This document shows, one piece after another, positions 38,801 to 46,658 of a DNA stretch of 64,000 nt. Under the pieces are notes generated by a model. The model saw only the letters and a program-made list of their open reading frames with translations, made no database searches and was not told the DNA's origin. The DNA comes from Aquiflexum lacus (GTDB taxonomy: Bacteria > Bacteroidota > Bacteroidia > Cytophagales > Cyclobacteriaceae). The stretch lies in assembly GCF_015476655.1 (NCBI RefSeq), contig NZ_JABFHF010000004.1, forward strand, positions 186,001 through 250,000, written 5' to 3'. Every line of letters starts with the position of its first letter. The first letter of the stretch is position 1. Both the position numbers and the translations under genes were made by a program.

Positions 38801-39278
38801 GCCAAATAGCCTCTTCTCCAGAAATCTCAACATTGGCTTTTTTGGCTGCCAGTTCTTTGTCAAGTAACGTCGCTTTGACGACTAGTTTCCCGTTTTCCTT
38901 AAATCTTCTTGCTGTTTCTTTGACAATTGCAAAAGCATCGATCAAGACTTTATCCAAAGTCACTTCCAAGGCCTCATCTCTTGACTTTTCGGTATTGTCA
39001 ATTTCATTGAAAAGCGCATCCTTCTCATGTACCTTATCAGCAGCAAGTGCATTGATTTTTTCCCTTAATTCAGCTATTCTATCATCAAATGTTTTTAAAT
39101 CTGCATTGATGATCGTTTTGATTTCTTCGGTTTTCGCCCGCAGTTGGTCATCACTGAGGTTTTTTAATTTATTAAAGGCATCATTGATCAGGGGAACCCT
39201 AGGGGCCAATTCTTTTATATCTCTATCTGACTTCGTTCCAAAAACTTTTGCCAGACCTTTGGCTAATAATTCTAACAT
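35898..39278 (-). CDS. secA: Preprotein translocase ATPase SecA
   Basis: The 1126-residue SecA has Walker A MATGEGKTLVSTLPAYLNAL at ~residues 190-209, DEVDSVLIDDARTPLIISG (DEAD-like motif), GTDIKLTPES, and GRSGRQGDVGSSQFFVSLED. It drives secretory proteins through SecYEG with ATP. It is longer than E. coli SecA (901) because of an insertion around residues 330-480 and a long tail. The C-terminus lacks the Cys-x-Cys zinc-binding motif found in many SecA proteins and instead ends in a beta-like segment (RNDKVSVQYADGKTVKDV...). Both traits are, as far as I recall, usual in Cytophagales. A hairpin lies in its leader. Confidence 0.97.
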   Translation of the reverse strand: MLELLAKGLAKVFGTKSDRDIKELAPRVPLINDAFNKLKNLSDDQLRAKTEEIKTIINADLKTFDDRIAELREKINALAADKVHEKDALFNEIDNTEKSRDEALEVTLDKVLIDAFAIVKETARRFKENGKLVVKATLLDKELAAKKANVEISGEEAIWHNKWMAAGTEVVWDMVHYDVQLIGGMVLHKGKIAEMATGEGKTLVSTLPAYLNALAGRGVHLVTVNDYLAKRDSEWNAPLFEFHGLSVDCIDKYPPNSDQRRKAYASDIVYGTNNEFGFDYLRDNMARDANDLVQGKHHFAMIDEVDSVLIDDARTPLIISGPIPRGDEHEFMDMKPRVSTLVDEQRKLVQGFLASAKKLIAEGNEKEGGLSLFRAFRGMPKYKPLIKYLSEPGIRVILQKTENYYLQDNKRMMPEADEPLLFTIEEKTNGIELTDNGIEVITTKNENPTFFILPDIGVEIADMEKNPDLDDREKLIRKEEIIKDYGIKAQRIHTVNQLLKAYCMFEKDTEYILVDGKVKIVDEQTGRVMEGRRYSDGLHQAIEAKENVKVEDATQTYATITLQNYFRMYHKLSGMTGTAETEAGEFWTIYKLDVVVIPTNKPIVRDDREDKVYKTVREKFNAVADEIVELTTAGRPVLVGTTSVEISEVLSRMLTIRKIQHQVLNAKQHAREADVVAEAGKPGTVTIATNMAGRGTDIKLTPESRAAGGLAIVGTERHESRRVDRQLRGRSGRQGDVGSSQFFVSLEDNLMRMFGSDRIAKLMDRMGLEEGEVIQHSMITKSIERAQRKVEENNFGVRKRLLEYDDVMNSQREVVYKRRKNALMGERLELDILNVMYDVSEDIVQMGKSTEDVENLRMNIFSSLGIDHPFTIDDLKSKDSNVLTRELFDAAYKNYVSKNEKILQKALPILKDVHIQRGATVKEIMVPITDGVKQIGVVINLESAVKHEGSDLIRAIEKNVTLAIIDQNWKEHLRDMDDLKQSVQNAVYEQKDPLLIYKFEAFEMFKRFVGRLNEDTISFISKAELPTQDPSQVKAAQSQRRDDGNVKASKEEVSSSLNPGSRRQSAAAVANRTEAPQVVAPRKSEKVYGRNDKVSVQYADGKTVKDVKYKSVERDVADGKCIVIEH

Positions 39279-39299
39279 AATTGATTCAGTATAATATGG

Positions 39300-39322
39300 G
39301 GCCTTAAAATTAAGGCCTTTTT
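39300..39322. promoter_or_regulatory. Perfect palindrome in the secA upstream leader
   Basis: GGCCTTAA-aa-TTAAGGCC (39300-39317) lies 22 bases upstream of the secA ATG and is followed on the plus strand by TTTTT. On the secA strand it is not followed by T, so it is not an intrinsic terminator for the dapF-to-secA direction. It could be a leader hairpin, an operator or a terminator for a transcript from the opposite strand. Confidence 0.5.
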
Positions 39323-39335
39323 GTTAATAATCTTT

Positions 39336-39370
39336 ATGAGATATGAGATATGAGATGTGAGATATGAGAT
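39336..39370. repeat. Heptamer array, ATGAGAT units
   Basis: Five near-exact tandem copies of ATGAGAT/GTGAGAT lie upstream of secA. They are the complement of the TCTCACG-type heptamers found next to dapF (39532-39579) and near 2.2 kb. Confidence 0.8.
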
Positions 39371-39531
39371 TTGGGTCTATTTAGATATACAAGTAAGTAT
39401 AGAGCAATAAGGGCAATAGAGAAGAGACAAAATAGAATTTTGTTTTTACTTAATATTTATTGGATCACCTCCATTATATTGATTTAGGTGAAACAAACCC
39501 AAGTCTTGGCCCTCGTTTCTTGTTTCTTGGT

Positions 39532-39579
39532 TCTCAAATCTCACGTCTCACGTCTCACGTCTTATGTCTCAAATCTCAT
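39532..39579. repeat. Heptamer array, TCTCACG units, at the dapF stop codon
   Basis: About six tandem heptamers of the TCTCACG/TCTTATG/TCTCAAA type run right up to and across the dapF stop codon (39576-39578). They face the ATGAGAT array at 39336 in inverse orientation across ~160 bases, so the pair could fold into a long stem. The space between them (39371-39531) holds no recognisable gene. Confidence 0.8.
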
Positions 39580-40349
39580 ACTTCAATTCTTCCTTCAAAA
39601 ACCTGTTCTGCTGGCCCTATGAGTTTAATGCGGTGAAAACTCCCATCTGGATTTTCAGTAAACCTAACCTTTAAATTGCCCCCGAGTGTTTTTATTTTAA
39701 CTTCATTGAGCCCTTTTTGGTTACCATATACTATGGCACATGCTGTAACTCCTGTTCCACAGGACAGGGTTTCGTCTTCAACTCCTCTTTCGTATGTCCT
39801 GACTTGAATTTCTCCATTGGTCAAGGGCGTGACAAAATTCACATTTGTCCCTTTGGGTGCATAGTTGTCATTGTAGCGGATTTTGGTTCCTTCTTCAAAT
39901 ACAGGATATTCAAGCACATTTTCCACAAACCTTACATGATGCGGAGAGCCTGTATCCACAAAGAAATCATGGCCTGCATTTTCCAAATTTAAAACTGGAC
40001 TCATGCCCAACTCCACCTCATTTCCCACAACTTTTGCCTCATGCGCGCCATCTATGGCATAGAAGTTAGTATTTATTCCAATAATTCCCAGAAACTTGGA
40101 AAAAGCCACAGCACACCTCGCTCCATTTCCACACATACTCTGAGAACCATCTGCATTGAAATAAATCATTTCAAAGTCAAAACCTACTTTGTTTCGAATT
40201 AAGATCAGTCCGTCCGAACCAATCCCAAATTTTCTGTGACATAGATTTTGGATCAGAGGAAGGTTTTTTTCAGGGAAAGCATTTGATCTGTCATCTATCA
40301 TAACAAAATCATTTCCTGTGCCCTGATATTTATAAAAGGAAATTTCCAT
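39576..40349 (-). CDS. dapF: Diaminopimelate epimerase DapF
   Basis: The 257-residue enzyme starts at ATG 40349, giving the family N-terminus EISFYKYQGTGNDFVMID. The two catalytic cysteines are in SMCGNGARC and TLSCGTGVTAC. DapF interconverts LL- and meso-diaminopimelate for lysine and peptidoglycan synthesis. The ATG used by the longer frame would add 16 residues with no family match. No other lysine genes are adjacent. The stop codon is inside the heptamer repeat. Confidence 0.95.
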   Translation of the reverse strand: MEISFYKYQGTGNDFVMIDDRSNAFPEKNLPLIQNLCHRKFGIGSDGLILIRNKVGFDFEMIYFNADGSQSMCGNGARCAVAFSKFLGIIGINTNFYAIDGAHEAKVVGNEVELGMSPVLNLENAGHDFFVDTGSPHHVRFVENVLEYPVFEEGTKIRYNDNYAPKGTNVNFVTPLTNGEIQVRTYERGVEDETLSCGTGVTACAIVYGNQKGLNEVKIKTLGGNLKVRFTENPDGSFHRIKLIGPAEQVFEGRIEV

Positions 40350-40543
40350 GTCTATTTTGATACCTTTTAGAGGTAACGTATTTTTTTCAAAAACCAAACC
40401 AAGTATTTATGGTTCTACAAACATAACCAACTTGTCACAATTTCAGACTTAATGTCTGATTTATGGTTTCAAAATCAAGTCGAATTGGTTAACTTGGAAA
40501 TTCTTTAGAATGAAAAACCATTTCAAAAAGAAAAAATCAATCT

Positions 40544-41314
40544 ATGAAAAAGACAAATTTTAATGTTTCCAGAAGAACATTTCTAAGCCATAGTTCAAAG
40601 GCGACCTTTGCTTTGGGCATAGGAAGCAGTATGATCGGCTCTGCATTTCTGACCGCCTGTGGTGGTGGAGAGAGTGAAGGAGAAGCCGTTTCTTTACTGA
40701 GTACAGGTTTCGAACAGACTCCATTAGGTTATGATTATATGGCTTTGGAGCCACATATCGATCAAATGACCATGGAAATACATTATACCAAACACGCCGC
40801 AGCTTATGCCAAAAACCTTGGAGAAGCAGCGTCAGAAGAAAATGTGGATGTAAGCAGGCCTTTGGAAGAAGTGATGATGAATATCTCCAAGTATTCAACC
40901 AAGATGAGAAACAATGGAGGCGGACACTACAATCATGAGCTTTTTTGGAAAATCATGACGCCTTCGGGACAGGGAATGCCAAGCGGCAATTTGGCAGAAG
41001 CCATCACAGGAGCATTTGGAAGCTTTGAAGTTTTTAAAGAGCAGTTTGAGACAGCCGCCAAAACCAGATTTGGATCAGGTTGGGCTTGGTTGGTATTGGA
41101 TAAAGACAATTTACTGAAGGTAGGTTCTACCCCTAATCAGGACAACCCTTTGATGGACATCTCCGAATTTCAGGGAATACCGTTAATGGGCATCGATGTA
41201 TGGGAACATGCCTATTATCTCAATTACCAAAACAGAAGACCTGATTATGTGACTGCCTTTTGGAGTGTTGTCAATTGGGATGAAGTGGGCAGACGATATG
41301 ATACTTTAGTATAA
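40544..41314 (+). CDS. Tat-exported iron/manganese superoxide dismutase
   Basis: The 256-residue protein is a Fe/Mn SOD carrying a twin-arginine signal ([17 protein letters not shown]) that ends in a lipobox-like LTACGGG. The four metal ligands are visible: His in [11 protein letters not shown], His in [10 protein letters not shown], and Asp and His in [10 protein letters not shown]. The GGHYNH wording and Gln in NQDNP favour a manganese or cambialistic enzyme; this is inference. Cytoplasmic SODs have no leader, so this one should detoxify superoxide outside the inner membrane, probably as a lipoprotein. It has its own terminator. Confidence 0.93.
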   Translation: MKKTNFNVSRRTFLSHSSKATFALGIGSSMIGSAFLTACGGGESEGEAVSLLSTGFEQTPLGYDYMALEPHIDQMTMEIHYTKHAAAYAKNLGEAASEENVDVSRPLEEVMMNISKYSTKMRNNGGGHYNHELFWKIMTPSGQGMPSGNLAEAITGAFGSFEVFKEQFETAAKTRFGSGWAWLVLDKDNLLKVGSTPNQDNPLMDISEFQGIPLMGIDVWEHAYYLNYQNRRPDYVTAFWSVVNWDEVGRRYDTLV

Positions 41315-41339
41315 TAAACTGCTTAAAATAATTATTAAG

Positions 41340-41365
41340 TGGCCGGTTTTTCCGGCCATTTTTAT
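41340..41365 (+). terminator. Terminator of the superoxide dismutase gene
   Basis: A perfect 7-bp stem (TGGCCGG 41340-41346 with CCGGCCA 41352-41358) is followed by TTTTTATTTTATTT. It lies 25 bases after the SOD stop codon. Confidence 0.92.
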
Positions 41366-41445
41366 TTTATTTGAAAAAGCGTTTTTCCCCAAATCGGGGA
41401 GTATAATTGATAAGTTTTTAAAACACCACTTCTATAAATTCCTCC

Positions 41446-41913
41446 ATGCAAGATCCAAAAAGCCTCACCTCAGTCGCTGCTTTCCATCAGACTTTCAAAC
41501 ATCCCATCCTTCCCGAACCCCAAATCCCTGATGCAAAGAGATGTCAATTGCGGGTTTCCCTGATTTCCGAGGAACTGAAAGAATTGGAAGAAGGAATTCA
41601 AAACGGAGATATCGTGGAAATTGCCGATGCCCTTTGTGACATCCAATATGTATTGTCCGGGGCAATTTTGGAATTCGGATTGGCTGACAAATTCAAGGAA
41701 CTATTTGATGAGGTCCAAAGGTCCAATATGAGCAAAGCCTGCAAAACCGAAGGGGAAGCCCAAAAGACGGTTGAACATTATGCAAGTCAGGGAGTAGATT
41801 GTTTTTATGAACAAGAAGGTGAACTGTTTTTGGTATTTAGAAAGGAAGACCGGAAAACTTTAAAGTCTGTTAATTACTCGCCGGCGGATTTGAAGGGGGT
41901 ATTGGGGAGATAA
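41446..41913 (+). CDS. MazG-like nucleotide pyrophosphohydrolase
   Basis: The 155-residue all-alpha protein has the MazG/PRA-PH motif: SEELKELEEGI at ~44-54 and EIADALCDIQYVLSG at ~62-76, which supply the acidic magnesium ligands. Such enzymes hydrolyse nucleoside triphosphates to monophosphate and pyrophosphate, often to clean the pool of damaged nucleotides. The C-terminal 50 residues extend beyond the core. It is monocistronic and follows the SOD terminator. A short inverted repeat (TTATTGAT/ATCAATAA, 41933-41962) lies downstream. Confidence 0.85.
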   Translation: MQDPKSLTSVAAFHQTFKHPILPEPQIPDAKRCQLRVSLISEELKELEEGIQNGDIVEIADALCDIQYVLSGAILEFGLADKFKELFDEVQRSNMSKACKTEGEAQKTVEHYASQGVDCFYEQEGELFLVFRKEDRKTLKSVNYSPADLKGVLGR

Positions 41914-42136
41914 GGTCTATAAAATGAATATTGTTATTGATTATAATATAATTATCAATAATCTGTTTACAGCGAAGATAATACGTACATATCTGAATAA
42001 AAAGAAATAGTATGTCGGAAACGGCGAATATACCAAATAATTTTTTTAACTTTTTTTAGTTTAATCCCGTACAATTGAGTATCCTTTTTAAGGACATTTT
42101 CAATGTAAGTATAAGATTCATTTAATTCTGAAACCC

Positions 42137-42967
42137 ATGAAAAACAGACTTATTCTTCTTTCGGTTTTTTTGATGCCTTTGCTATTGATTCCTATCTTCT
42201 CTCAGGCCCAGTTTGAGGTTGGTTTAGGATACCTCAACTCCACGCCCCGAGGGCCGATGAGTACTTATATCAATCGTGCAAGTCATGGCTTTTCTACAGA
42301 TTTGGCCTACCGCATTCCCAAGACCAAACTCAGTGTAGGTGTTCAATTTGCAATTTCAGATTATGGAAATGAAAAGCGGGAAGAATTGTATCGCTTTGAT
42401 AATGGCTATGAAGGCAATGTTGATGTAGAAATTTATAACCTCTTTACAAACAATTCAGCATATATAAAGTATGATATTGTGGATAACGGATTTGCCCAGC
42501 CTTACCTGTTTTTTGGAGGCGGTTTGAGCAATATTTCCACTGATTTGTCCATCCTTGATCCAAGAGAGGTATTTACCTCAGATTGTCCAAAACCTTTGGA
42601 ATCCACTACATTAGTGAGCGACCGGACTTCATATTTACTCCTGGGCGGCGGCCTAAGGTTTGATTTGAGTTATCCTTTCAAATCCCTCGAAAGAAGAAAA
42701 TGGCTTTTTGATATTCGCCTTAACTACCTAAATGGCGGAGAAGTAAGGTACATGAGTTTGAACGAACCTAGCAACAACACAACCACCCTAAGAGGCGAAA
42801 ATGTATCTTTTGATTTTGTGAGTGCTGCACAGCCTGATATAATTCATGAATACCATGCAGGCTCTTCTTACAGGACACACATGCAGTTTATCACTGTCAA
42901 TGCCGGCCTGTTTTATGTTTTGGGAAATAAAAAAGGGGATGGTGCTGGTTATTTAAATCGTTGGTAA
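42137..42967 (+). CDS. Predicted outer-membrane beta-barrel protein
   Basis: The 276-residue protein has a signal peptide (cleavage near SQAQ, residue ~25). It then shows alternating beta-strand segments typical of small barrels: FEVGLGYLNST, HGFSTDLAYRI, LSVGVQFAIS, YLFFGGGLSNI, YLLLGGGLRFDLSY and FITVNAGLFYVLG. No specific family is recognised. It may be a porin-like or OmpW-size protein of the outer membrane. The 180-base leader contains an AT-rich stretch with no clear promoter. The gene ends close to a decaying toxin gene on the other strand. Confidence 0.7.
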   Translation: MKNRLILLSVFLMPLLLIPIFSQAQFEVGLGYLNSTPRGPMSTYINRASHGFSTDLAYRIPKTKLSVGVQFAISDYGNEKREELYRFDNGYEGNVDVEIYNLFTNNSAYIKYDIVDNGFAQPYLFFGGGLSNISTDLSILDPREVFTSDCPKPLESTTLVSDRTSYLLLGGGLRFDLSYPFKSLERRKWLFDIRLNYLNGGEVRYMSLNEPSNNTTTLRGENVSFDFVSAAQPDIIHEYHAGSSYRTHMQFITVNAGLFYVLGNKKGDGAGYLNRW

Positions 42968-42985
42968 TTATCGCATGATGTGCGG

Positions 42986-43133
42986 CTAAATACGAGGGTC
43001 ATTTTTTAAAGACTTGATCTGTTCCATCACAATACTTCGAAATTTACTGCCAAGTCCTCTTTGGATATCATTGTACCATTTCTTTAATATCTACAATGGC
43101 ATCAGGATCTACTTTGACATTACAGGTAATCAT
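42986..43133 (-). pseudogene. Broken RelE/ParE-type toxin gene
   Basis: The ATG at 43133 overlaps the antitoxin stop codon (ATGA). Frame one reads MITCNVKVDPDAIVDIKEMVQ and then stops at ~43068. The +1/-1 shifted frame continues as WYNDIQRGLGSKFRSIVMEQ, then IKSLKNDPRI and a TAG at 42986. WYN-x-Q-x-GLG-x-x-F is the RelE/ParE signature, so this is one gene damaged by a small deletion or frameshift. The C-terminal half of a normal toxin (~45 residues with the basic beta strands) is missing too. The toxin cannot be functional as read. Confidence 0.75.
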
Positions 43134-43363
43134 TCCTCATTCAGGATTTTTTGAGCTTCTTCCAAGTCCAAAAGTCTTTCAGGGTCTTGCCGAACTTTTT
43201 CAAACCTGTTCATCACTAATTTTTGATGCTCATCGTAAATTTCAATCAAAACATCTTTCTTGGAAGCAAATTCAAGCATACTTTCAATGGCATTGATAAG
43301 GTCAATATCATTAACCTGTTTGACTTTTTCAATAATTATGGCTTTTTGATCTTCTATACTCAT
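43130..43363 (-). CDS. Antitoxin-like small protein of a decayed toxin-antitoxin pair
   Basis: The 77-residue acidic, helical protein (EKVKQVNDIDLINAIESMLE, and C-terminal LDLEEAQKILNEE) has the size and charge of addiction-module antitoxins. Its stop codon overlaps the toxin start codon by ATGA, which is the classic translational coupling of such operons. The toxin downstream is frameshifted and truncated, so the antitoxin is intact but has no target here. It might still bind DNA or neutralise a related toxin elsewhere. Confidence 0.75.
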   Translation of the reverse strand: MSIEDQKAIIIEKVKQVNDIDLINAIESMLEFASKKDVLIEIYDEHQKLVMNRFEKVRQDPERLLDLEEAQKILNEE

Positions 43364-43457
43364 CGCTCCAAATATTTATTTTAGCCTATTTACATCAAAT
43401 CCATCCAAGATGCACAAGATCCCACCCAAATTTCCTTTGAGTGGGGCTAAGAAAGTA

Positions 43458-45164
43458 TTATTTCAAACCCGTCATCGCATGATGCGCTGCCCTTGCCGCA
43501 AAAGCCATATAGGTTAAAGATGGGTTTTGGGTAGCGGTGGAGGTCATGGATGCCCCGTCAGTCACATATACATTGGATACCGAATGCAGTTGGTGGTTGG
43601 CATTGAGTAGGGAGGTTTTTGGGTCTTTGCCCATTCTGACACCGCCCATTTCGTGGATATCCAAGCCAGGGGCACGCTTGTCATCACGGAGTCTTATATT
43701 GGTGAATCCGGCTTTTTCAAACATCTCAGTCATCTGTTCCTGATAATCTTTGATCATTTTCTCGTCATTGTCATCATAATCCACATTGACTTTCAAAAGC
43801 GGAATCCCCCAAGCATCTTTTTGGTTGGGGTCCAAAGCCACATAGTTGCTTTCTTTGGGTATGGTCTCTCCCATCATGTGGGAACCCACATGCCAAGGCC
43901 CATATTTATCAGGATTTAACAAGCTCTCCTTTAATTCCATTCCAATACTGTTTTGGTCGGAATAAGTACCACGACTTGCACTGAAGCCGGCAGCATAACC
44001 TCTCAAGAAATCAGTCTCCTGCTTGTGGAGATTTCGGAACCTTGGAAAATATCCTGAGGTAGGTCTGCCTCCTTGGGTAGTATATTCCAAATGTCCTTCA
44101 TATTGGGCTGATACACCTGCTCTATAATTATGGAAAGCCACAAATTTGCCCAAAAGTCCATTGTCATTCCCCAACCCATTTGGAAAACGGTTAGAGGTAG
44201 AATTGAGTAATATCAAATTGGTATTGAGTGCCGCGGCATTGACAAAGATTACATCAGCATAGTATTCTTCCAACTCTTTGGTATGGGCATCTACAATCCT
44301 TACTCCCGTGGCTTTGCCTTTTTCTTCATCATAGATGATAGAATGAACTACGGCATCTGTCCGCATTGTCATATTCCCTGTTCTTTCCGCCCAAGGAATT
44401 GTGGAAGAGTTCGCAGAAAAATAACCTCCAAAAGGACAGCCTCTTTGACAAAGGTTTCTGCTCTGGCATTTTGCCCTGCCTTGTTTGGCATAATAATCCA
44501 AGTTACCCGTAATGTGTGCACAGCGGGCCAAAATCATATGCCTATCGTTGCCATAGTGCTTTTTGAGTTGATCGGCAAAATACTGTTCCACCACATTCAA
44601 TGGAAAGCCGGGCAAAAATTCACCATCAGGCAAATTTGGAAGCCCATCTTTGTTACCGGAAACCCCTACAAATTTCTCCACATGACTATACCAAGGTTCA
44701 ATGTCCTTGTATCTGATGGGCCAATCCACTGCAAAGCCATCCCTTGAAGGCCCTTCAAAATCAAGGTCGGATATTCTTTGAACCTGTCTCGCCCAAAGCA
44801 GGGATTTTCCTCCTACCTGATAACCACGGATCCAATCAAATGGCTTTTCCTGCACATAGGGATGTTCTTTGTCCTTCACAAAAAAGTGCTGGGCATCTTC
44901 CTTGAATGCATAGCATCGGCTTACCACAGGATTTTCTTCCTGAACTGCCTGAGGAATCTGTCCCCTATGTTCAAATTCATAGGGAAGCATATTGGTAGTG
45001 GGATAATCCTTGATGTGCTTGACATCGCGGCCTCTTTCAATGACCAGGGTTTTTACGCCATGTTCACAGAGTTCTTTTGCAGCCCAACTTCCACTCATTC
45101 CCGAACCGATTACAATGGCCTGAAATGTTCTTTCTTTTGTTGCGTCTATATTGAAATTAGCCAT
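43458..45164 (-). CDS. GMC-family FAD oxidoreductase (gluconate/glucoside dehydrogenase type)
   Basis: The 568-residue flavoprotein has an FAD-binding VIGSGMSGSWAAKELCEHG near the N-terminus, GGKSLLWARQ, and the C-terminal active-site region HEMGGVRMG...TQNPSLTYMAF with the catalytic His and Asn. A cysteine-rich segment (KCQSRNLCQRGCPFGG) at ~residue 250 is typical of this group. It starts at ATG 45164 and overlaps the stop of the small subunit gene by 8 bases. Together they match membrane or periplasmic sugar dehydrogenases in which the small subunit carries the export signal. Substrate is unknown. Confidence 0.9.
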   Translation of the reverse strand: MANFNIDATKERTFQAIVIGSGMSGSWAAKELCEHGVKTLVIERGRDVKHIKDYPTTNMLPYEFEHRGQIPQAVQEENPVVSRCYAFKEDAQHFFVKDKEHPYVQEKPFDWIRGYQVGGKSLLWARQVQRISDLDFEGPSRDGFAVDWPIRYKDIEPWYSHVEKFVGVSGNKDGLPNLPDGEFLPGFPLNVVEQYFADQLKKHYGNDRHMILARCAHITGNLDYYAKQGRAKCQSRNLCQRGCPFGGYFSANSSTIPWAERTGNMTMRTDAVVHSIIYDEEKGKATGVRIVDAHTKELEEYYADVIFVNAAALNTNLILLNSTSNRFPNGLGNDNGLLGKFVAFHNYRAGVSAQYEGHLEYTTQGGRPTSGYFPRFRNLHKQETDFLRGYAAGFSASRGTYSDQNSIGMELKESLLNPDKYGPWHVGSHMMGETIPKESNYVALDPNQKDAWGIPLLKVNVDYDDNDEKMIKDYQEQMTEMFEKAGFTNIRLRDDKRAPGLDIHEMGGVRMGKDPKTSLLNANHQLHSVSNVYVTDGASMTSTATQNPSLTYMAFAARAAHHAMTGLK

Positions 45165-45711
45165 TGATTCTTTCAGGTTTAAGTTCGGCAATCAGGACAT
45201 CTCCCTTGTATTCTCCAGGAATAAGGGAATAGGGTTTTACTTCGGTCTGCATATATTCCGATACCATAAAACCTTGAATGGTAAAGCGTTTGGTAGTCCT
45301 CAGGAAATTCTTTATGACTTGTTGGCTTTCATCCTCAGTGGATAATCCTTCCAAAACCAAAGTTTCTCTTTGCTCTTGGGACAATTTCTCAAATTTGTCT
45401 CTTGTAGATTTTTTGCTAAAATCATCAAAACCTTTTAGTCCAGACATAAAAATTTGTTGGGCTTCTTTTTCCATACAGTCATTGACCATGACCAGGATAA
45501 AATCCTGCACTTCAATATCCGCGGCACCTTTTAGATTACCTGCAGGGATAATGGTATCTGCAATTTCAGCCAAAAGCTGTTTTAGGGTAGGGGTGATTTC
45601 AAGGTTTTGGTAAGCGCCGAGTATATCTTCTTTAGAGAAATCGCAGGAAGGCACCAGCACCAAACCTCCTGTCAGGAGTGCCAGACTCCGGAGGGCATCT
45701 CTTCTTTTCAT
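45157..45711 (-). CDS. Gluconate 2-dehydrogenase subunit 3-family protein
   Basis: The 184-residue protein begins with a twin-arginine-like leader (MKRRDALRSLALLTGG) ending in a lipobox, LVPSC. The body is mostly helical (TLKQLLAEIADTIIPAGN, LVMVNDCMEKEAQQIF) and matches gluconate 2-dehydrogenase subunit 3. It acts as the small partner of the GMC flavoprotein encoded just downstream, guiding its export and anchoring by the Tat pathway. The two genes overlap, so expression is coupled. Confidence 0.88.
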   Translation of the reverse strand: MKRRDALRSLALLTGGLVLVPSCDFSKEDILGAYQNLEITPTLKQLLAEIADTIIPAGNLKGAADIEVQDFILVMVNDCMEKEAQQIFMSGLKGFDDFSKKSTRDKFEKLSQEQRETLVLEGLSTEDESQQVIKNFLRTTKRFTIQGFMVSEYMQTEVKPYSLIPGEYKGDVLIAELKPERING

Positions 45712-45820
45712 ATTGAGGTCATTTGGATGAAATGTTAATCAGGGGAATAAGGTAAAAGTATATCATCATTTTTCATAACAAAAATTTAGGGATGGTTTTT
45801 ATTTGACTTGGCTTTTTCAG

Positions 45821-46185
45821 TTTAACCACAGATTTCACGGATTGGGAACTTAAGATTGGATGAAGTTTTAGTTATTTAATCAGTAACATAAATGGAATCT
45901 AATTTCGGAATCAACCACTCGATCACATGCTTTGACAGAAAAAATCAGCGTTATTCCCTGAAATCCGTGTTTGGATTCTTTAACCACAGATAACGCTGAT
46001 TTTCATAGATGGGCATTAAGAATGGAATTGCCTATAACGAGGTATTATCAATAACTTAACTGGAATTAAATTATGGAATCAACAATCCGATTTTATCCAT
46101 TTATGGAATAAAAAATCAGCGTAAATCCGTAAAATCTGTGGTTATGATACTTTAACCACAGATAACGCTGATTTTCACAGATGGG
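45821..46185. repeat. Left block of ~166-bp diverged repeats
   Basis: The word TAACCACAGAT recurs at 45823, 45981 and 46153. At the last two sites it continues as AACGCTGATTTTCAYAGAT. Between the cores, diverged unit bodies share words such as GGAATCAACMAYYCGAT and AAAAAATCAGCG. AATCAGCG before each core is the inverse of CGCTGATT inside it, so each unit ends in a hairpin. Spacing is 158 and 172 bases. There is no gene in 45712-46205. Confidence 0.85.
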
Positions 46186-46205
46186 GATACCAATCAAATC
46201 TTAAA

Positions 46206-46577
46206 TTAAAATCCATTGACTACTCTTTTGATTTCTACCGAGGGACTACCGAAATTTATCAACAATCCCAGCTTAAAATTACAGGCTTTCAAATAATGGA
46301 GAATTTGAGCCAAATGGATATCATCCAATTTTTTGACAGCTTTTAACTCCACAAGAACTCTATTTTCAACAACAATATCTGCAAAATAGGAACCTACAAT
46401 TTGATCTTCGTAATAAACCTCCAAAGGATATTGTTGATATACAATTAATCCGCTCTTTTTTAATTCATATGCCAAAGCATTTTCATAAACTTTTTCCAAA
46501 AAGCCATCCCCTAAGGAATTAGAAACCCTGAATGATTTACCTATGATTTCTTTGGTGATTTTATTTATCTCTTCCAT
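46206..46577 (-). CDS. GxxExxY-family protein (PD-(D/E)XK nuclease-like)
   Basis: The 123-residue protein carries the name-giving motif in LGDGFLEKVYENALAYELKK (G-x-x-E-x-x-Y) at ~21-40. Nuclease-like core motifs follow: SYFADIVVENRVLVELKAVK, i.e. D...E-x-K. The family is found in many bacteria and has no settled function. The gene lies exactly between two blocks of direct ~166-bp repeats, three cores on each side, with no other gene. The distance between the flanking cores (504 bases) is close to three repeat units. A link between the protein and the repeats is an inference. Confidence 0.85.
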   Translation of the reverse strand: MEEINKITKEIIGKSFRVSNSLGDGFLEKVYENALAYELKKSGLIVYQQYPLEVYYEDQIVGSYFADIVVENRVLVELKAVKKLDDIHLAQILHYLKACNFKLGLLINFGSPSVEIKRVVNGF

Positions 46578-46658
46578 CAGAAGTCAAAATAGCGAACAAT
46601 AAACAACTATCTTCATTTTATCCGTTTAAGATAGAATTCCCAGTAGTTTATTTTTTTC

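Noticed and set aside
38758-39294. A 178-codon plus-strand frame opposite secA
   Set aside because: It is antisense to the conserved N-terminal part of SecA, is rich in Ser and Leu as typical shadow frames are, and has no family marks.
39336-39579. Heptamer arrays considered as CRISPR or minisatellite with coding function
   Set aside because: Units are 7 bases, interrupted, and no open frame uses them. They are simple repeats.
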